Origin: Pseudomonas taeanensis MS-3
GTDB lineage: Bacteria; Pseudomonadota; Gammaproteobacteria; Pseudomonadales; Pseudomonadaceae
Assembly: GCF_000498575.2 (NCBI RefSeq)
Contig: NZ_AWSQ01000001.1
Location: forward strand, 1,483,883-1,547,882
Direction: 5' to 3'
DNA: 64,000 nucleotides
The notes beneath the pieces were generated by a model, which searched no databases, was not told where the DNA came from, and worked only from the letters and a program-made list of their open reading frames with translations. The stretch's first letter is position 1. The number at the start of each line of letters is the position of its first letter. Positions 18,281 through 28,845 of the stretch are shown one piece after another. The translations under genes were made by a program, and so were the position numbers.

Positions 18281-18856
18281 TGACAAAAATCCTGCGGCTA
18301 CGACTTGGTGAAGCAGGCGGTGTATGGTGCTTAACAATTCGTTAAAAAAACTAACGAGCTCAGGCTAAAACTGCCCGCTGTGAAAAATGCTCAGCGCATT
18401 TTGCTGATCTTTCCCTGCCTTGGGATCGCCTGCGGGTAACGGTATTTTTTATGTTCATGTCGGCCCTAAGGCAAAATCAACCAACATAGCGACGCGCATT
18501 GTACGGGTTGCACGCGAGCTTGTTAGGCGGATTTCAACGTGACATGACCTGGCGCAGTGGTTTTTCAGCGGCCGGTTAAACGAGTACGGGGCCATTAGGG
18601 GCGGCTAGAATGCCACAACTGTGGCGAAGTGCCAGCGCAGCCGACGAGCGTGGTTTGCCCTGCACCGCGCATTCCGGTAATTTTGCCGCACGCGCGCGGG
18701 AGCTGTTTGTCCGTTCTTGCGGCAGGCGGGCGTCTGCTGTTGCGAGCGAAGCGCCGGTCTGGTGCCGCCGGGCGAAGTCACTCGCCCCAACCAGGCCAGG
18801 CTGCGCAACAACCTCTGGCCCGTCTCCATTCTCCTGTCATAGAACCAAGGTTATCC
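18281..18856. other. Long divergent promoter region morA/ettA
   Basis: About 576 bp between the morA and ettA starts. It holds an inverted repeat TTAAC-N5-GTTAA (18331-18345) and a 7-bp perfect hairpin AAAATGC/GCATTTT with 5-nt loop (18384-18402), both upstream of morA, and a -10-like TAGAAT at 18606-18611 in the ettA direction without a clear -35. An open frame joined to ettA runs back to 18629 but has no ribosome site. No RNA gene was recognised. Confidence 0.5.
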
Positions 18857-20524
<1,668 letters not shown>

Positions 20525-20542
20525 GCATTCGCTAGACCCGTC

Positions 20543-20571
20543 AAAACGGAGCCCCTGGGCTCCGTTTTTTT
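20543..20571 (+). terminator. Intrinsic terminator of ettA
   Basis: Stem ACGGAGCC/GGCTCCGT with a 4-nt loop followed by seven T residues, 20 bp after the ettA stop codon. A-residues before the stem make it possibly bidirectional, also serving the convergent lipoprotein gene. Confidence 0.9.
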
Positions 20572-20580
20572 ATCCTGGGT

Positions 20581-20949
20581 TCAGGGCGTGTGCATGGCCT
20601 TGCCCCAGGCCCGGTCCTTTTCACGCTGCCAGGCCTCCTCGTGTTCGTCTTGCCGCTCTTCGTGCCATGCCTGGCGCTCGCTGCTTTCCTGCATGGCCTG
20701 GCATTGACGAAAACCATCGTCCCAGCCGGTGGCGTACTGGGTTTCGCGCAAGTAGCGTGGCACGTCTTTGTGGAAGTTGCCGCTGATCGCTCCAGCCGCC
20801 TGATGGCCACTGTTGCAGCCGTGCTGGTAGCCATCGGCAAAGGCCGGCGGATAGCCTTGGGCGATCAGGTAGTCGTGGGTGCTGGCGCAGCCGGCGATTG
20901 CGCCAGCCGCCAGCGCGACGGCAACCAGGGTGGCATAAGGCAACGCCAT
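20581..20949 (-). CDS. Small putative lipoprotein of unknown function
   Basis: A 122-residue protein with a lipoprotein signal: hydrophobic stretch from residue 2 and lipobox IAGC, so the mature form would start at Cys of CASTHDYL. The mature part is hydrophilic, with a conserved-looking GYPPAFADGYQHGCNSG segment and a charged E/Q/R-rich C-terminal helix. No family with known function recognised. The start at 20949 is chosen for the AGGAGGAATCC ribosome site; earlier in-frame starts would bury the signal peptide. Convergent with ettA. Confidence 0.78.
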   Translation of the reverse strand: MALPYATLVAVALAAGAIAGCASTHDYLIAQGYPPAFADGYQHGCNSGHQAAGAISGNFHKDVPRYLRETQYATGWDDGFRQCQAMQESSERQAWHEERQDEHEEAWQREKDRAWGKAMHTP

Positions 20950-21094
20950 AGAGGATTCCTCCTGCGCCTGGACGCGGGCGCGTGCATCGATGAAGTAGTC
21001 CTGTGCTGCCAGGAACCTGTCGTGGGTGAAGTCTAGGCCTGGTGATGTGATGAATTCGTCAAGGCGCCGTGACGGCACTGTTAGGCGCTCGCCT

Positions 21095-22315
21095 TCAGCC
21101 CTTGACGCAGACCACCTGGCGCAGGGTATGCAACACTTCGACCAGCTCGCGCTGGGCCTGCATCACCGCGTCGATGTCCTTGTAGGCCATGGGGATTTCG
21201 TCGATCACCTCTTTGTCTTTGCGGCACTCGACGTGGGCGGTGGCGCGGATCTGGTCTGCCACGCCGAACAGTTTCTTCGCCTGCGTGCGGCTCATGCTGC
21301 GACCGGCGCCGTGGCTGCAGGAACAGAATGCCTCCTGGTTGCCCAGGCCGCGGACGATAAAACTCTTCGCACCCATCGAACCGGGGATGATGCCCAGCTC
21401 GCCGCGCTGCGCGGATAACGCGCCCTTGCGGGTGACCAGCACGTCCTGGCCGAAATGGCGCTCCTGCTGCACGTAGTTGTGGTGGCAGTTTACCGCCTCC
21501 AGGTGGGCCTCGAAGGGCTTGCCGATCACTCGGCGCGCCGTTGCGATCACCGCCTGCATCATCAGCGCGCGGTTCTGCTGGGCATAGTCCTGCGCCCAGC
21601 CCACCGCCTCGAGGTAGTCGGCGAAGTGCCGGCCGCCCTCCTCGAAGTAAGCCAGATCCCTGTCCGGCAGGTTGGCCAAGTGTTGGCGCATGTCGGTCTT
21701 GGCCAACTCGATGAACAGGCTGCCGATGGCGTTGCCGACCCCGCGTGAGCCGCTGTGTAGCATGAACCAAACACGATTCGTCTCGTCCAGGCAGACCTCG
21801 ATGAAGTGGTTGCCGCCGCCCAGCGTACCCAGGTGCTGGCGGTTGTTGGTCTTTTCCAGCCGCGGGTATTTGTTGGTGATCGCCTCGAAGCGCCCGGCCA
21901 GTGCACGCCAGGCCTGATCCGCGGCTTTTGGCACGTCCGCCCAAGCGCCCTGGTCGTGCTTGCCGAAGGTCTTGCCGTGGGGTACGGCCTGCTCGATGGC
22001 GCTGCGCAGACCGTGCAGGTTGTCCGGCAGGTCGCCGGCCAGCAATGAGGTGCGTACGGCAATCATGCCGCAGCCAATGTCCACGCCCACCGCGGCTGGA
22101 ATAACGGCGCCGACTGTAGGTATGACGCTGCCGATGGTCGAACCTTTGCCCAGGTGTACGTCCGGCATCACCGCCAGGTGCTTGAAGATGAACGGCATCT
22201 GCGCCGTGTTGAGCAGTTGCTGGCGCGCCTCTGGTTCGACCGGCACGCCCTGGGTCCAGAGCTTGATCGGTTTGCCCGTGGCGATTTGGAGAATCTGTGG
22301 TGTGGTGCGTTTCAT
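21095..22315 (-). CDS. rtcB: RNA-splicing ligase RtcB family protein
   Basis: A 406-residue RtcB, close to E. coli RtcB (408 aa). Key segments: VMPDVHLGKGSTIGSV, the metal site VDIGCGMIAV (about 78-87), GGGNHFIEV, HSGSRGVGN, and the C-terminal CSHGAGRSMSR where the guanylylated histidine lies (HGAGR motif). It joins RNA 3'-phosphate or 2',3'-cyclic phosphate ends to 5'-OH ends using GTP and Mn2+. No rtcA or rtcR is adjacent, unlike the classical rtcBA operon with its sigma-54 activator. No clear ribosome site before the ATG. Confidence 0.92.
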   Translation of the reverse strand: MKRTTPQILQIATGKPIKLWTQGVPVEPEARQQLLNTAQMPFIFKHLAVMPDVHLGKGSTIGSVIPTVGAVIPAAVGVDIGCGMIAVRTSLLAGDLPDNLHGLRSAIEQAVPHGKTFGKHDQGAWADVPKAADQAWRALAGRFEAITNKYPRLEKTNNRQHLGTLGGGNHFIEVCLDETNRVWFMLHSGSRGVGNAIGSLFIELAKTDMRQHLANLPDRDLAYFEEGGRHFADYLEAVGWAQDYAQQNRALMMQAVIATARRVIGKPFEAHLEAVNCHHNYVQQERHFGQDVLVTRKGALSAQRGELGIIPGSMGAKSFIVRGLGNQEAFCSCSHGAGRSMSRTQAKKLFGVADQIRATAHVECRKDKEVIDEIPMAYKDIDAVMQAQRELVEVLHTLRQVVCVKG

Positions 22316-22864
22316 GGGCTTTAAACGGGTTTTGAGGACAGCCGTCAGGTAACTCGGCGCTGCCCCAGCTGCATAGAGGCTGCTGCCCCGATCAGGGACT
22401 TGCCAGTGTGAACAAAGTACTGCGTTGAGGGAAAGCGTACACCTAGTCGAGTCGCCGTGGGCCTGTGCGGGCTTAATAGCTATCCATCTTCAGCTCCAGC
22501 AACAGGGGTGTCCTTGGGCCGGCCACCTGGTTGAGTTCACGCGCGCGCCCGCGCGCAGCGCTACGGTGTTCGGGCCTGCTAAAGGCAAAACCCATTTGGG
22601 GTGTTGTTCTGGTTACGGCACCGCTGGGAGGTGACGAGGGCATCGGTCAGGTCTGCTCGGGCCGCATCGGCGCACAAGTTTGCGCCAGCGATTATGCAGA
22701 CTCTGTGGCAGCGTCCACACTTAGTAGAGCGTTGGAAAACTACTTTGGTGCGACGCTGAAGCGTTCAGTGTGGCACTTTTGTGTGGCTGCTTTTGACGCT
22801 GCGTAGCCTCGCGCCGTAGTTTGCTTTCCCCACTTTAGCGATGTGATCACCGAGGAGTATTTCC
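22316..22864. other. Gene-free region upstream of the DksA-like gene
   Basis: About 549 bp between divergent genes. Seen: a CG-alternating tract near 22541-22560, a hairpin GGCGCA/TGCGCC (22669-22686), and repeats of GTGTGGC near 22770-22795. A 91-codon open frame (22531-22806) has no ribosome site and no recognisable product. A small RNA or a decayed gene is possible but nothing supports either strongly. Confidence 0.4.
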
Positions 22865-23200
22865 ATGCCTGCCTTCGATCCTCATGCGGCCCTGGATGCG
22901 CTGCTCGCCGAGTACAGCGCGCGGGCTAATGCGATTCGCCGGGATCTGGCGCGTAGCCATTCGCCAGACTTTGCCGAGCAAGCGCTGCAGCGACAAAACG
23001 ATGAGGTGCTGGAGGCCTTGCAGGCCGAGGCCGAAGCAGGCATGCGCAAAGTAGGCTTGGCCAAACTGCGCCTGGCCGAAGGCACCTACGGCGACTGCCT
23101 GCGTTGCGGCGAGCCGATCGAGCCGGCACGCCTGCAGGTGCTGCCGGCCTGTGAATATTGTTTGCGCTGTGCCGAACAGGCCAGTGAAGCCGGCCACTAG
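22865..23200 (+). CDS. TraR/DksA family zinc finger protein
   Basis: A 111-residue protein with an N-terminal helical part and a C-terminal C4 zinc finger: CLRC (about 78-81) and CEYCLRC near the end, the DksA/TraR pattern. It is shorter than DksA (about 150 aa) and lacks the long acidic-tipped coiled coil, so it may bind RNA polymerase differently or not at all. GAGGAG ribosome site. Its stop overlaps that of the convergent antiporter gene by 4 bp. Confidence 0.85.
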   Translation: MPAFDPHAALDALLAEYSARANAIRRDLARSHSPDFAEQALQRQNDEVLEALQAEAEAGMRKVGLAKLRLAEGTYGDCLRCGEPIEPARLQVLPACEYCLRCAEQASEAGH

Positions 23201-24831
23201 CGGGCGGACATGTCCCCGAGTAGGCGTCGGGCGGCAGATTCCGCAGCATCGGTATAGGGGCGTAGCACGCTGGCGGCACCAGCGTGATGGAAGGCTTCGG
23301 CATCGCCTTCATGGAAGGCGCTGAGGGTGATCTGCCCCCGGAACGACAAGCCACGCACGGCCCTAAGTAGCAGCGCATTGGTCTCGCGCTGGGGAATGGT
23401 GCTGACCAGGGCGCGTGCCTGGTGCAGGGGCAAGTGGGCGAGGAAGTCGGCGTCTTCGGCGTCGCCATAGCAGACGCTGATCCCGTCCTTGCGCGCCAGG
23501 GCGAGGGCCTCTGGGTCGAAGTCCACGCCCAGCACGCGCATGCCGCCTTGCTCCAGCTGTTCGGCCAATTGCCGGCCATAACGGCCCATGCCATACAGGA
23601 TGACGTCTGGAAGGCTGTCGTAGGGCGGGTTGTCCGCCACGTTCTCGCGGTGGGGGATCCGTCGCTCGAGCGCACCTAGCCACGGCGCGAGGCGTGCAAA
23701 CAGCGGCTGGGCATAGAGAATCAGGTAGGTGGACAGGGTGATGGTAATCAGCCCAACCAGGGTGGTCAGGCCTAGGGCGGACTGACTCACCTGCTGCAGG
23801 CCCACGCCCACGGCGACGAAGATGATGGAAAATTCGCTGATCTGCGCCAGGGTCAGCCCGGTGACGAAGCTGGTGCGTTTGCGAAAACCCAATCCGCCCA
23901 TGATCAGCATGACGATCAGCGGTTTTACCAGCAGCACGAACAGCGATAGCGCGGCGGCTTGCCAGAGCTGGCCCTGAATGTGGGTGAAGTCCAGTTGGAT
24001 GCCCAAGTAGATGAAGAAGAACAGCAGGAGAAAGTCGCGCAGGCTGGTCAGGCGGCTGGCGATGGCTTCGCGCAATGGTGTGGAGGCCAGGGAGAAACCG
24101 GCGAGGAATGCCCCGAGTTCTTTGGACAGGCCCAGCGCTTCGGCGCCGCCGGCCAGCAGGGTGCCCCAGGCTACGGCGAAGAGCATGAGCAGTTCGGGGG
24201 AGCGCGACATTCCACGTAGCAGCCGCGGCAGGGCATAGCGCATCAACAGATACAGGCCCAGGCTACCTCCGGTCAGGAGGCTCACCAGGCCGAGCAGATT
24301 TGCCGTGTGGTGAGGGGCTGCGACGGGGTTGAGCAGGTTGAGCAGGAGCATCGCCAGCACCACGGCGATGTCCTGCACGATCAGGATGCCCATGGCCATA
24401 CGCCCTTGCAGTGAGTCGATTTCGCCTTTGTCGGACAGCAGCTTGACGATGATGATAGTGCTGGAAAAGGCCAGGGCCACTGCCACGAAGACCGCCTCCA
24501 CCACACTCAACCCGAGCAGCAGGCATAGTCCATAGCCGAGTATGACCGTGAACAGCAGTTGCCCCAGGCCAGCCACCAATGCCACGCGTCCGAGGGTCCG
24601 CACCAGGCGCATGTCGAGCTTCAGGCCGACCACGAAGAGCAGCACGGTAATGCCGATTTCCGCGAGCAAGGCAAGCAGTTCAATATCGCTGCTAAGGCCC
24701 AGTACGGTCGGGCCGGCGAGAATTCCCACGAAAATGTAGGCGATGAGCAATGGTTGGCGCAGTTTTACCGCCAAACCACCGAACAGGGCAGAAAGCGCGA
24801 GCAGTGCGGCCACTTCCTGAAAAAGACTCAT
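23197..24831 (-). CDS. CPA2 cation:proton antiporter (KefB/YbaL-like)
   Basis: A 544-residue protein: about 12 transmembrane segments of a Na+/H+ exchanger domain (residues about 1-380), then a cytoplasmic RCK/TrkA-N domain (about 405-530) with VILYGMGRYGRQLAEQL, the GxGxxG dinucleotide-binding loop. It resembles KefB/C/YbaL transporters that move K+ or Na+ against protons, gated by a nucleotide or thiol ligand. The ligand and ion are not evident. Weak GGAAG ribosome site; converges with the zinc finger gene and diverges from the Lon-like protease gene. Confidence 0.88.
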   Translation of the reverse strand: MSLFQEVAALLALSALFGGLAVKLRQPLLIAYIFVGILAGPTVLGLSSDIELLALLAEIGITVLLFVVGLKLDMRLVRTLGRVALVAGLGQLLFTVILGYGLCLLLGLSVVEAVFVAVALAFSSTIIIVKLLSDKGEIDSLQGRMAMGILIVQDIAVVLAMLLLNLLNPVAAPHHTANLLGLVSLLTGGSLGLYLLMRYALPRLLRGMSRSPELLMLFAVAWGTLLAGGAEALGLSKELGAFLAGFSLASTPLREAIASRLTSLRDFLLLFFFIYLGIQLDFTHIQGQLWQAAALSLFVLLVKPLIVMLIMGGLGFRKRTSFVTGLTLAQISEFSIIFVAVGVGLQQVSQSALGLTTLVGLITITLSTYLILYAQPLFARLAPWLGALERRIPHRENVADNPPYDSLPDVILYGMGRYGRQLAEQLEQGGMRVLGVDFDPEALALARKDGISVCYGDAEDADFLAHLPLHQARALVSTIPQRETNALLLRAVRGLSFRGQITLSAFHEGDAEAFHHAGAASVLRPYTDAAESAARRLLGDMSAR

Positions 24832-24973
24832 GCGTTTGCTTCCGTATGGGCACGTTGTACTTTAGGCGCATCCGTTAATCACATGGCTGCGTTGTATCAA
24901 GCTTATGGCTTGTCGCCGACGTCTGATACGGCCATGATTTCTCTAGCCTGTGCCCTCCGTTCAAGGATTTCCA

Positions 24974-27460
24974 ATGCCCGACTCCGTTGCTACCCATCTG
25001 CGGCTAGCGCCCGATGCACTAACCCGACCCTTTGCCCCGGAACAGTTCAACTTCGCCAATACCGATGATCTGGAGCCTTTTCGCGGCGTGCTGGGCCAGG
25101 AGCGCGCGGTAGAAGCCTTGCAGTTCGGTGTGGCGATGCCGCGTCCTGGATACAACGTGTTCGTTATGGGTGAGCCTGGCACCGGCCGGTTTTCCTTCGT
25201 TAAACGCTACCTCAAGGCCGAAGCCAAGCGCCTGGAAACCCCAGCCGATCAGGTTTATGTCAACCACTTCAATGAGCCGCGTGAGCCGCGAGCGCTAGAA
25301 CTGCCTGCCGGCACGGCCAGTGATTTCATCGCCGACATCGGTCTGCTGATCGACAATCTGCTGGCAACCTTCCCGGCGGTGTTCGAGCACCCGTCCTACC
25401 AGCAGAAGAAGAGCGCGATCGACCGCGCCTTCAACAAACGCTACGACCAGGCGCTGGATGTGATCGAGCGTTTATCGTTGGAAAAAGGCGTCGCCCTGTA
25501 CCGCGACAGCAGCAATATCGCCTTCACCCCGATGCTCGAGGGCAAGGCCCTGGATGAGGCAGAGTTCGCCCAGTTGCCGGAGGCCGAACGGGAGCGCTTC
25601 CATCTCGATATTGCCGCACTCGAGGAGCGCTTGAACGAGGAGCTGGCGAGCCTGCCGCAGTGGAAGCGTGAGTCGAGCAACCAGCTGCGTCAGTTGAATG
25701 AAGAAACCATCACCGTAGCCTTGCAGCCCTTGCTCGCACCCTTGTCGGAAAAATATGCCGAGAATGCCGGGGTCTGCGCCTATCTTCAGGCGGTCCAGGT
25801 CAACCTGCTGAAAACCGTGGTCGATCAACTGGTCGAGGTGGAGAAAGCCGACGCACAGACCCGCATGTTGCTGGAAGAGCAGTACTGCCCGAGTCTGGTG
25901 GTTGGCCACCATGCCGACGGCGGTGCGCCGGTGGTGTTCGAGTCGCACCCGACCTATGACAACCTGTTCGGTCGCATCGAATATAACGCTGACCAAGGGG
26001 CGCTCTACACCAGCTACCGCCAGCTTCGCCCCGGTGCGCTGCACCGGGCCAACGGCGGCTTCCTGATTCTCGAGGCCGAAAAGATGCTCGGCGAGCCCTT
26101 CGTCTGGGATGCGCTCAAGCGCGCCCTGCATTCGCGCCAGCTGAAGATGGAATCGCCGCTCGGCGACCTCGGCCGGATTGCCACCGTGACCCTCAATCCG
26201 CAGGTGATTCCGCTGCAGGTCAAGGTGATCATCATCGGCGCCCGCCAGCTGTATTACGCGTTGCAGGATCACGACCCGGATTTCCAGGAAATGTTTCGCG
26301 TGCTGGTCGACTTCGACGAGGACATTCCTCTGGCCAACGAGAGCCTGGAACAGTTCGCCCAGTTGATCAAAACCCGCACAACCGAAGAGGGCATGGCGCC
26401 ACTGACCGCTGCCGCCGTGGCGCGGCTGGCAACCTACAGTGCACGCCTGGCCGAGCATCAGGGACGTCTGTCGGCGCGCATCGGTGATCTGTTTCAGTTG
26501 GTCAGCGAGGCAGACTTCATTCGCCAGTTGGCCAATGAAAAGGTCACCGAGGTTGGCCATATCGAGCGCGCGCTGAAAGCCAAGGCCACGCGTACCGGAC
26601 GGGTCTCGGCGCGGATCATCGACGACATGCTGGCCGGTATCATCCTGATCGACACCGCCGGCGCCGCCGTCGGTAAATGCAATGGCCTGACCGTGCTGGA
26701 AGTCGGCGACTCGGCCTTCGGTGTGCCGGCGCGAATTTCCGCCACTGTCTATCCCGGCGGCTCGGGCATCGTCGACATCGAGCGTGAGGTCAACCTGGGA
26801 CAGCCGATTCACTCCAAGGGGGTGATGATCCTCACCGGTTATCTTGGCAGTCGCTACGCCCAGGAGTTCCCGCTGGAAATCTCCGCGAGTATCGCCCTGG
26901 AGCAGTCCTACGGTTATGTCGACGGTGACAGCGCCTCGCTGGGCGAGGTGTGTACGTTGATCTCGGCTCTGTCGCGCAAACCCCTCAAGCAGTGCTTCGC
27001 CATCACCGGCTCGATCAATCAGTTTGGTGAGGTGCAAGCGGTCGGCGGAGTTAACGAAAAGATCGAAGGCTTCTTCCGGCTGTGCGAGGCACGTGGCCTG
27101 ACGGGTGAGCAGGGCGCGATTATTCCGTACTCCAACGTCACCACGCTGATGCTCGATGAGCGAGTGTTACAGGCGGTGCGTGCCGGGCAGTTCCATGTCT
27201 ATGCGGTGCGCCATGTGGACGAGGCCCTGAGCCTGCTGATCGGTGAGGAAGCGGGTAGCCCTAATGCCGAGGGCCAGTTCCCCGCAGGCAGTGTCAATGC
27301 GCGGGTGGTCGAGCGACTGCGCGAGATCGCCGAGATCGGCATGGGCGAGGATGACAAGGTCGAGGATAAAAAAGACGCGGACAAGACGACCGAGGGTAAG
27401 ACGAGTGCGCCCGTTGCGGCCAAGGAGAAAAAATCGCGCCCGGAGAAGCCGGCAGGCTGA
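24974..27460 (+). CDS. Lon-like ATP-dependent protease (LonB/AAA_32 type)
   Basis: An 828-residue protein of the AAA_32-LonB family. Order: N-terminal ATPase part with phosphate loop GEPGTGRFS (Arg and Phe replace the usual Lys and Ser/Thr), long helical insertion (about 110-330), Walker B-like GGFLILEAEKML, and a C-terminal Lon protease domain with catalytic Ser about 653 (DGDSAS) and Lys about 696 (VNEKIEG). The last 38 residues are a Lys/Glu-rich low-complexity tail. Synteny matches PA4576, annotated as a probable ATP-dependent protease. The start at 24974 follows the family opening; an ATG 8 codons earlier has no better site. Confidence 0.88.
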   Translation: MPDSVATHLRLAPDALTRPFAPEQFNFANTDDLEPFRGVLGQERAVEALQFGVAMPRPGYNVFVMGEPGTGRFSFVKRYLKAEAKRLETPADQVYVNHFNEPREPRALELPAGTASDFIADIGLLIDNLLATFPAVFEHPSYQQKKSAIDRAFNKRYDQALDVIERLSLEKGVALYRDSSNIAFTPMLEGKALDEAEFAQLPEAERERFHLDIAALEERLNEELASLPQWKRESSNQLRQLNEETITVALQPLLAPLSEKYAENAGVCAYLQAVQVNLLKTVVDQLVEVEKADAQTRMLLEEQYCPSLVVGHHADGGAPVVFESHPTYDNLFGRIEYNADQGALYTSYRQLRPGALHRANGGFLILEAEKMLGEPFVWDALKRALHSRQLKMESPLGDLGRIATVTLNPQVIPLQVKVIIIGARQLYYALQDHDPDFQEMFRVLVDFDEDIPLANESLEQFAQLIKTRTTEEGMAPLTAAAVARLATYSARLAEHQGRLSARIGDLFQLVSEADFIRQLANEKVTEVGHIERALKAKATRTGRVSARIIDDMLAGIILIDTAGAAVGKCNGLTVLEVGDSAFGVPARISATVYPGGSGIVDIEREVNLGQPIHSKGVMILTGYLGSRYAQEFPLEISASIALEQSYGYVDGDSASLGEVCTLISALSRKPLKQCFAITGSINQFGEVQAVGGVNEKIEGFFRLCEARGLTGEQGAIIPYSNVTTLMLDERVLQAVRAGQFHVYAVRHVDEALSLLIGEEAGSPNAEGQFPAGSVNARVVERLREIAEIGMGEDDKVEDKKDADKTTEGKTSAPVAAKEKKSRPEKPAG

Positions 27461-27485
27461 AGTGGCCGCCTGATGGTGGTGTGGC

Positions 27486-27517
27486 CTCGCCGAGTGATTG
27501 CCCCGTCACTCGGCGAG
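27486..27517 (+). terminator. Perfect hairpin after the Lon-like gene
   Basis: A 12-bp perfect stem (CTCGCCGAGTGA with its complement) and 8-nt loop, 25 bp after the stop codon. It is followed only by CGCTTTG, so it lacks a proper U-tract; it may terminate weakly or protect the mRNA 3' end. Confidence 0.5.
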
Positions 27518-27562
27518 CGCTTTGCCGGGTAAGGCAGGCGAAGCGGGCAGATCTTTTTACGC

Positions 27563-27583
27563 TCATCCACAGAGTTATCCACA
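27563..27583 (+). promoter_or_regulatory. Tandem DnaA boxes
   Basis: TCATCCACA (27563-27571) and a perfect consensus box TTATCCACA (27575-27583) lie in the same orientation 12 bp apart, just after an AGATCTTTTT stretch (27549-27558). They sit between the Lon-like gene and the small gene starting at 27665, where they could let DnaA regulate transcription or titrate DnaA. Confidence 0.6.
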
Positions 27584-27664
27584 GCGATTCGAAATAACTG
27601 CCGACTTCCCTGAGTCGCCCGTACGGGTGTAGGCTGAAGACCTGATCTAGCGAGGGTCGCCGCC

Positions 27665-28006
27665 ATGCCGCGTTGCCTCTGCCTCACTCGTCAATGTTTG
27701 GGCCTGGTCACCCGCATCGAATGCGTGGTGTTGCCACTGGCCGGTGAGAATGGACTCTGGACACTAATCTGCGCCGCCGGTATTTCTGGCGAGCAACCTT
27801 CCGCCATCAAGGCGCAAGGCCCGTTTTATGGGCCTGTTGTGGCAGAAGGAGTGCTGGCAGGGATCGCCGAAAGTCTGGCCACCCAAGGCTATGACGAATG
27901 CCGCGAATTGCCGATTTGGCGCTTGCACGTGCAAGCCGAACTGCGCCGCTTGAACGGCGAGCGCTGCCATCATATCGGTAATTATCAGTTCAACCCTGAA
28001 ACCTGA
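27665..28006 (+). CDS. Conserved hypothetical protein (113 aa)
   Basis: A 113-residue soluble protein with no recognised domain. It contains six cysteines, three of them near the N-terminus (CLC...C), and a C-terminal segment ERCHHIGNYQFNPET. The codon use is like that of its neighbours and a GAGGG site lies about 10 bases before the ATG. Its position between the Lon-like protease and the UPF0114 gene matches PA4575 in P. aeruginosa (from memory), which supports it as a real gene. Function unknown. Confidence 0.7.
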   Translation: MPRCLCLTRQCLGLVTRIECVVLPLAGENGLWTLICAAGISGEQPSAIKAQGPFYGPVVAEGVLAGIAESLATQGYDECRELPIWRLHVQAELRRLNGERCHHIGNYQFNPET

Positions 28007-28145
28007 GCGGCCGTTTGCTCAGCAGTTGTACCGTCGGCACCGGGGCTGGGGTAGGCGGGTGTGTGGGCGTTAATACTGGGGGGGCCAGATGATTGTCCAC
28101 AGTTCGAGGGAGTCGTCCGAGCGGAGGGTTGTGCGTTTCCAGTCT

Positions 28146-28173
28146 TTGTCTGCTGGGTCGTGCTGGGTATACT
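28146..28173 (+). promoter_or_regulatory. Sigma-70 promoter of the UPF0114 gene
   Basis: TTGTCT (28146-28151) and TATACT (28168-28173) with a 16-bp spacer, 33 bp before the start codon at 28207. TGGG just before the -10 hexamer adds a partial extended -10. Confidence 0.65.
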
Positions 28174-28206
28174 CGCCGTCGGTTTTGAATCCCCCTGTGA
28201 GACCCC

Positions 28207-28704
28207 ATGGAACGCTTTATCGAAAACACGATGTACGCCTCTCGTTGGCTGCTGGCGCCGATCTACTTCGGCTTGTCGCTCGGGTTGTTGGCATTGGCCG
28301 TGAAGTTCTTTCAAGAGATCTTTCATATCATCCCCAGCGTGTTCGCCATGGCCGAGGCGGATCTGATCCTGGTGATACTGTCGTTGATCGACATGGCGCT
28401 GGTCGGGGGGTTGCTGGTGATGGTGATGATTTCCGGCTACGAAAATTTCGTTTCACAATTGGACATCGACGAAGGCAAGGAAAAGCTCAACTGGCTGGGC
28501 AAGATGGATTCCGGCTCGCTGAAGATGAAAGTCGCCGCCTCCATTGTGGCGATCTCCTCGATCCACCTGCTCAAGGTGTTCATGGACGCGAAGAACATCC
28601 CCGATAACAAGTTGTTGTGGTACGTGATCATCCACATGACTTTCGTGGTCTCGGCCTTCGCCATGGGGTATCTGGACAAGTTGACCAAGCACGACCACAG
28701 CTGA
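28207..28704 (+). CDS. UPF0114 (YqhA-like) membrane protein
   Basis: A 165-residue inner-membrane protein of UPF0114/TIGR00645. It begins [20 protein letters not shown] and shows four hydrophobic segments (about 12-30, 50-72, 108-125, 137-155) with the conserved SGYENFVS loop. It is similar in length to E. coli YqhA (164 aa). No biochemical role is established for the family. A sigma-70-like promoter lies directly upstream. Confidence 0.9.
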   Translation: MERFIENTMYASRWLLAPIYFGLSLGLLALAVKFFQEIFHIIPSVFAMAEADLILVILSLIDMALVGGLLVMVMISGYENFVSQLDIDEGKEKLNWLGKMDSGSLKMKVAASIVAISSIHLLKVFMDAKNIPDNKLLWYVIIHMTFVVSAFAMGYLDKLTKHDHS

Positions 28705-28845
28705 TCAACGCTATTTCCCTGATCTTGACCGCCCGCTCGTTGCGAAACGGACGGGCGGTCGGGTTTCTGCCTTGTGCTTCTGCGACCTACTGCAAACACT
28801 GTATCTGTATGGGGTTAGTACGAGTCGTTTGCGCGAGGTATTGCC

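Noticed and set aside
22531..22806. A 91-codon frame in the long gap upstream of the DksA-like gene
   Set aside because: No ribosome site, no recognisable motif and no support from neighbours; could not be called a gene.
25472..27037. Long open frame (521 codons) opposite the Lon-like protease gene
   Set aside because: Shadow of a well supported gene on the other strand.
27549..27583. Chromosomal origin of replication suggested by DnaA boxes
   Set aside because: Only two boxes, no AT-rich unwinding region of normal size, and no dnaA, dnaN, gyrB, rpmH or par genes nearby.
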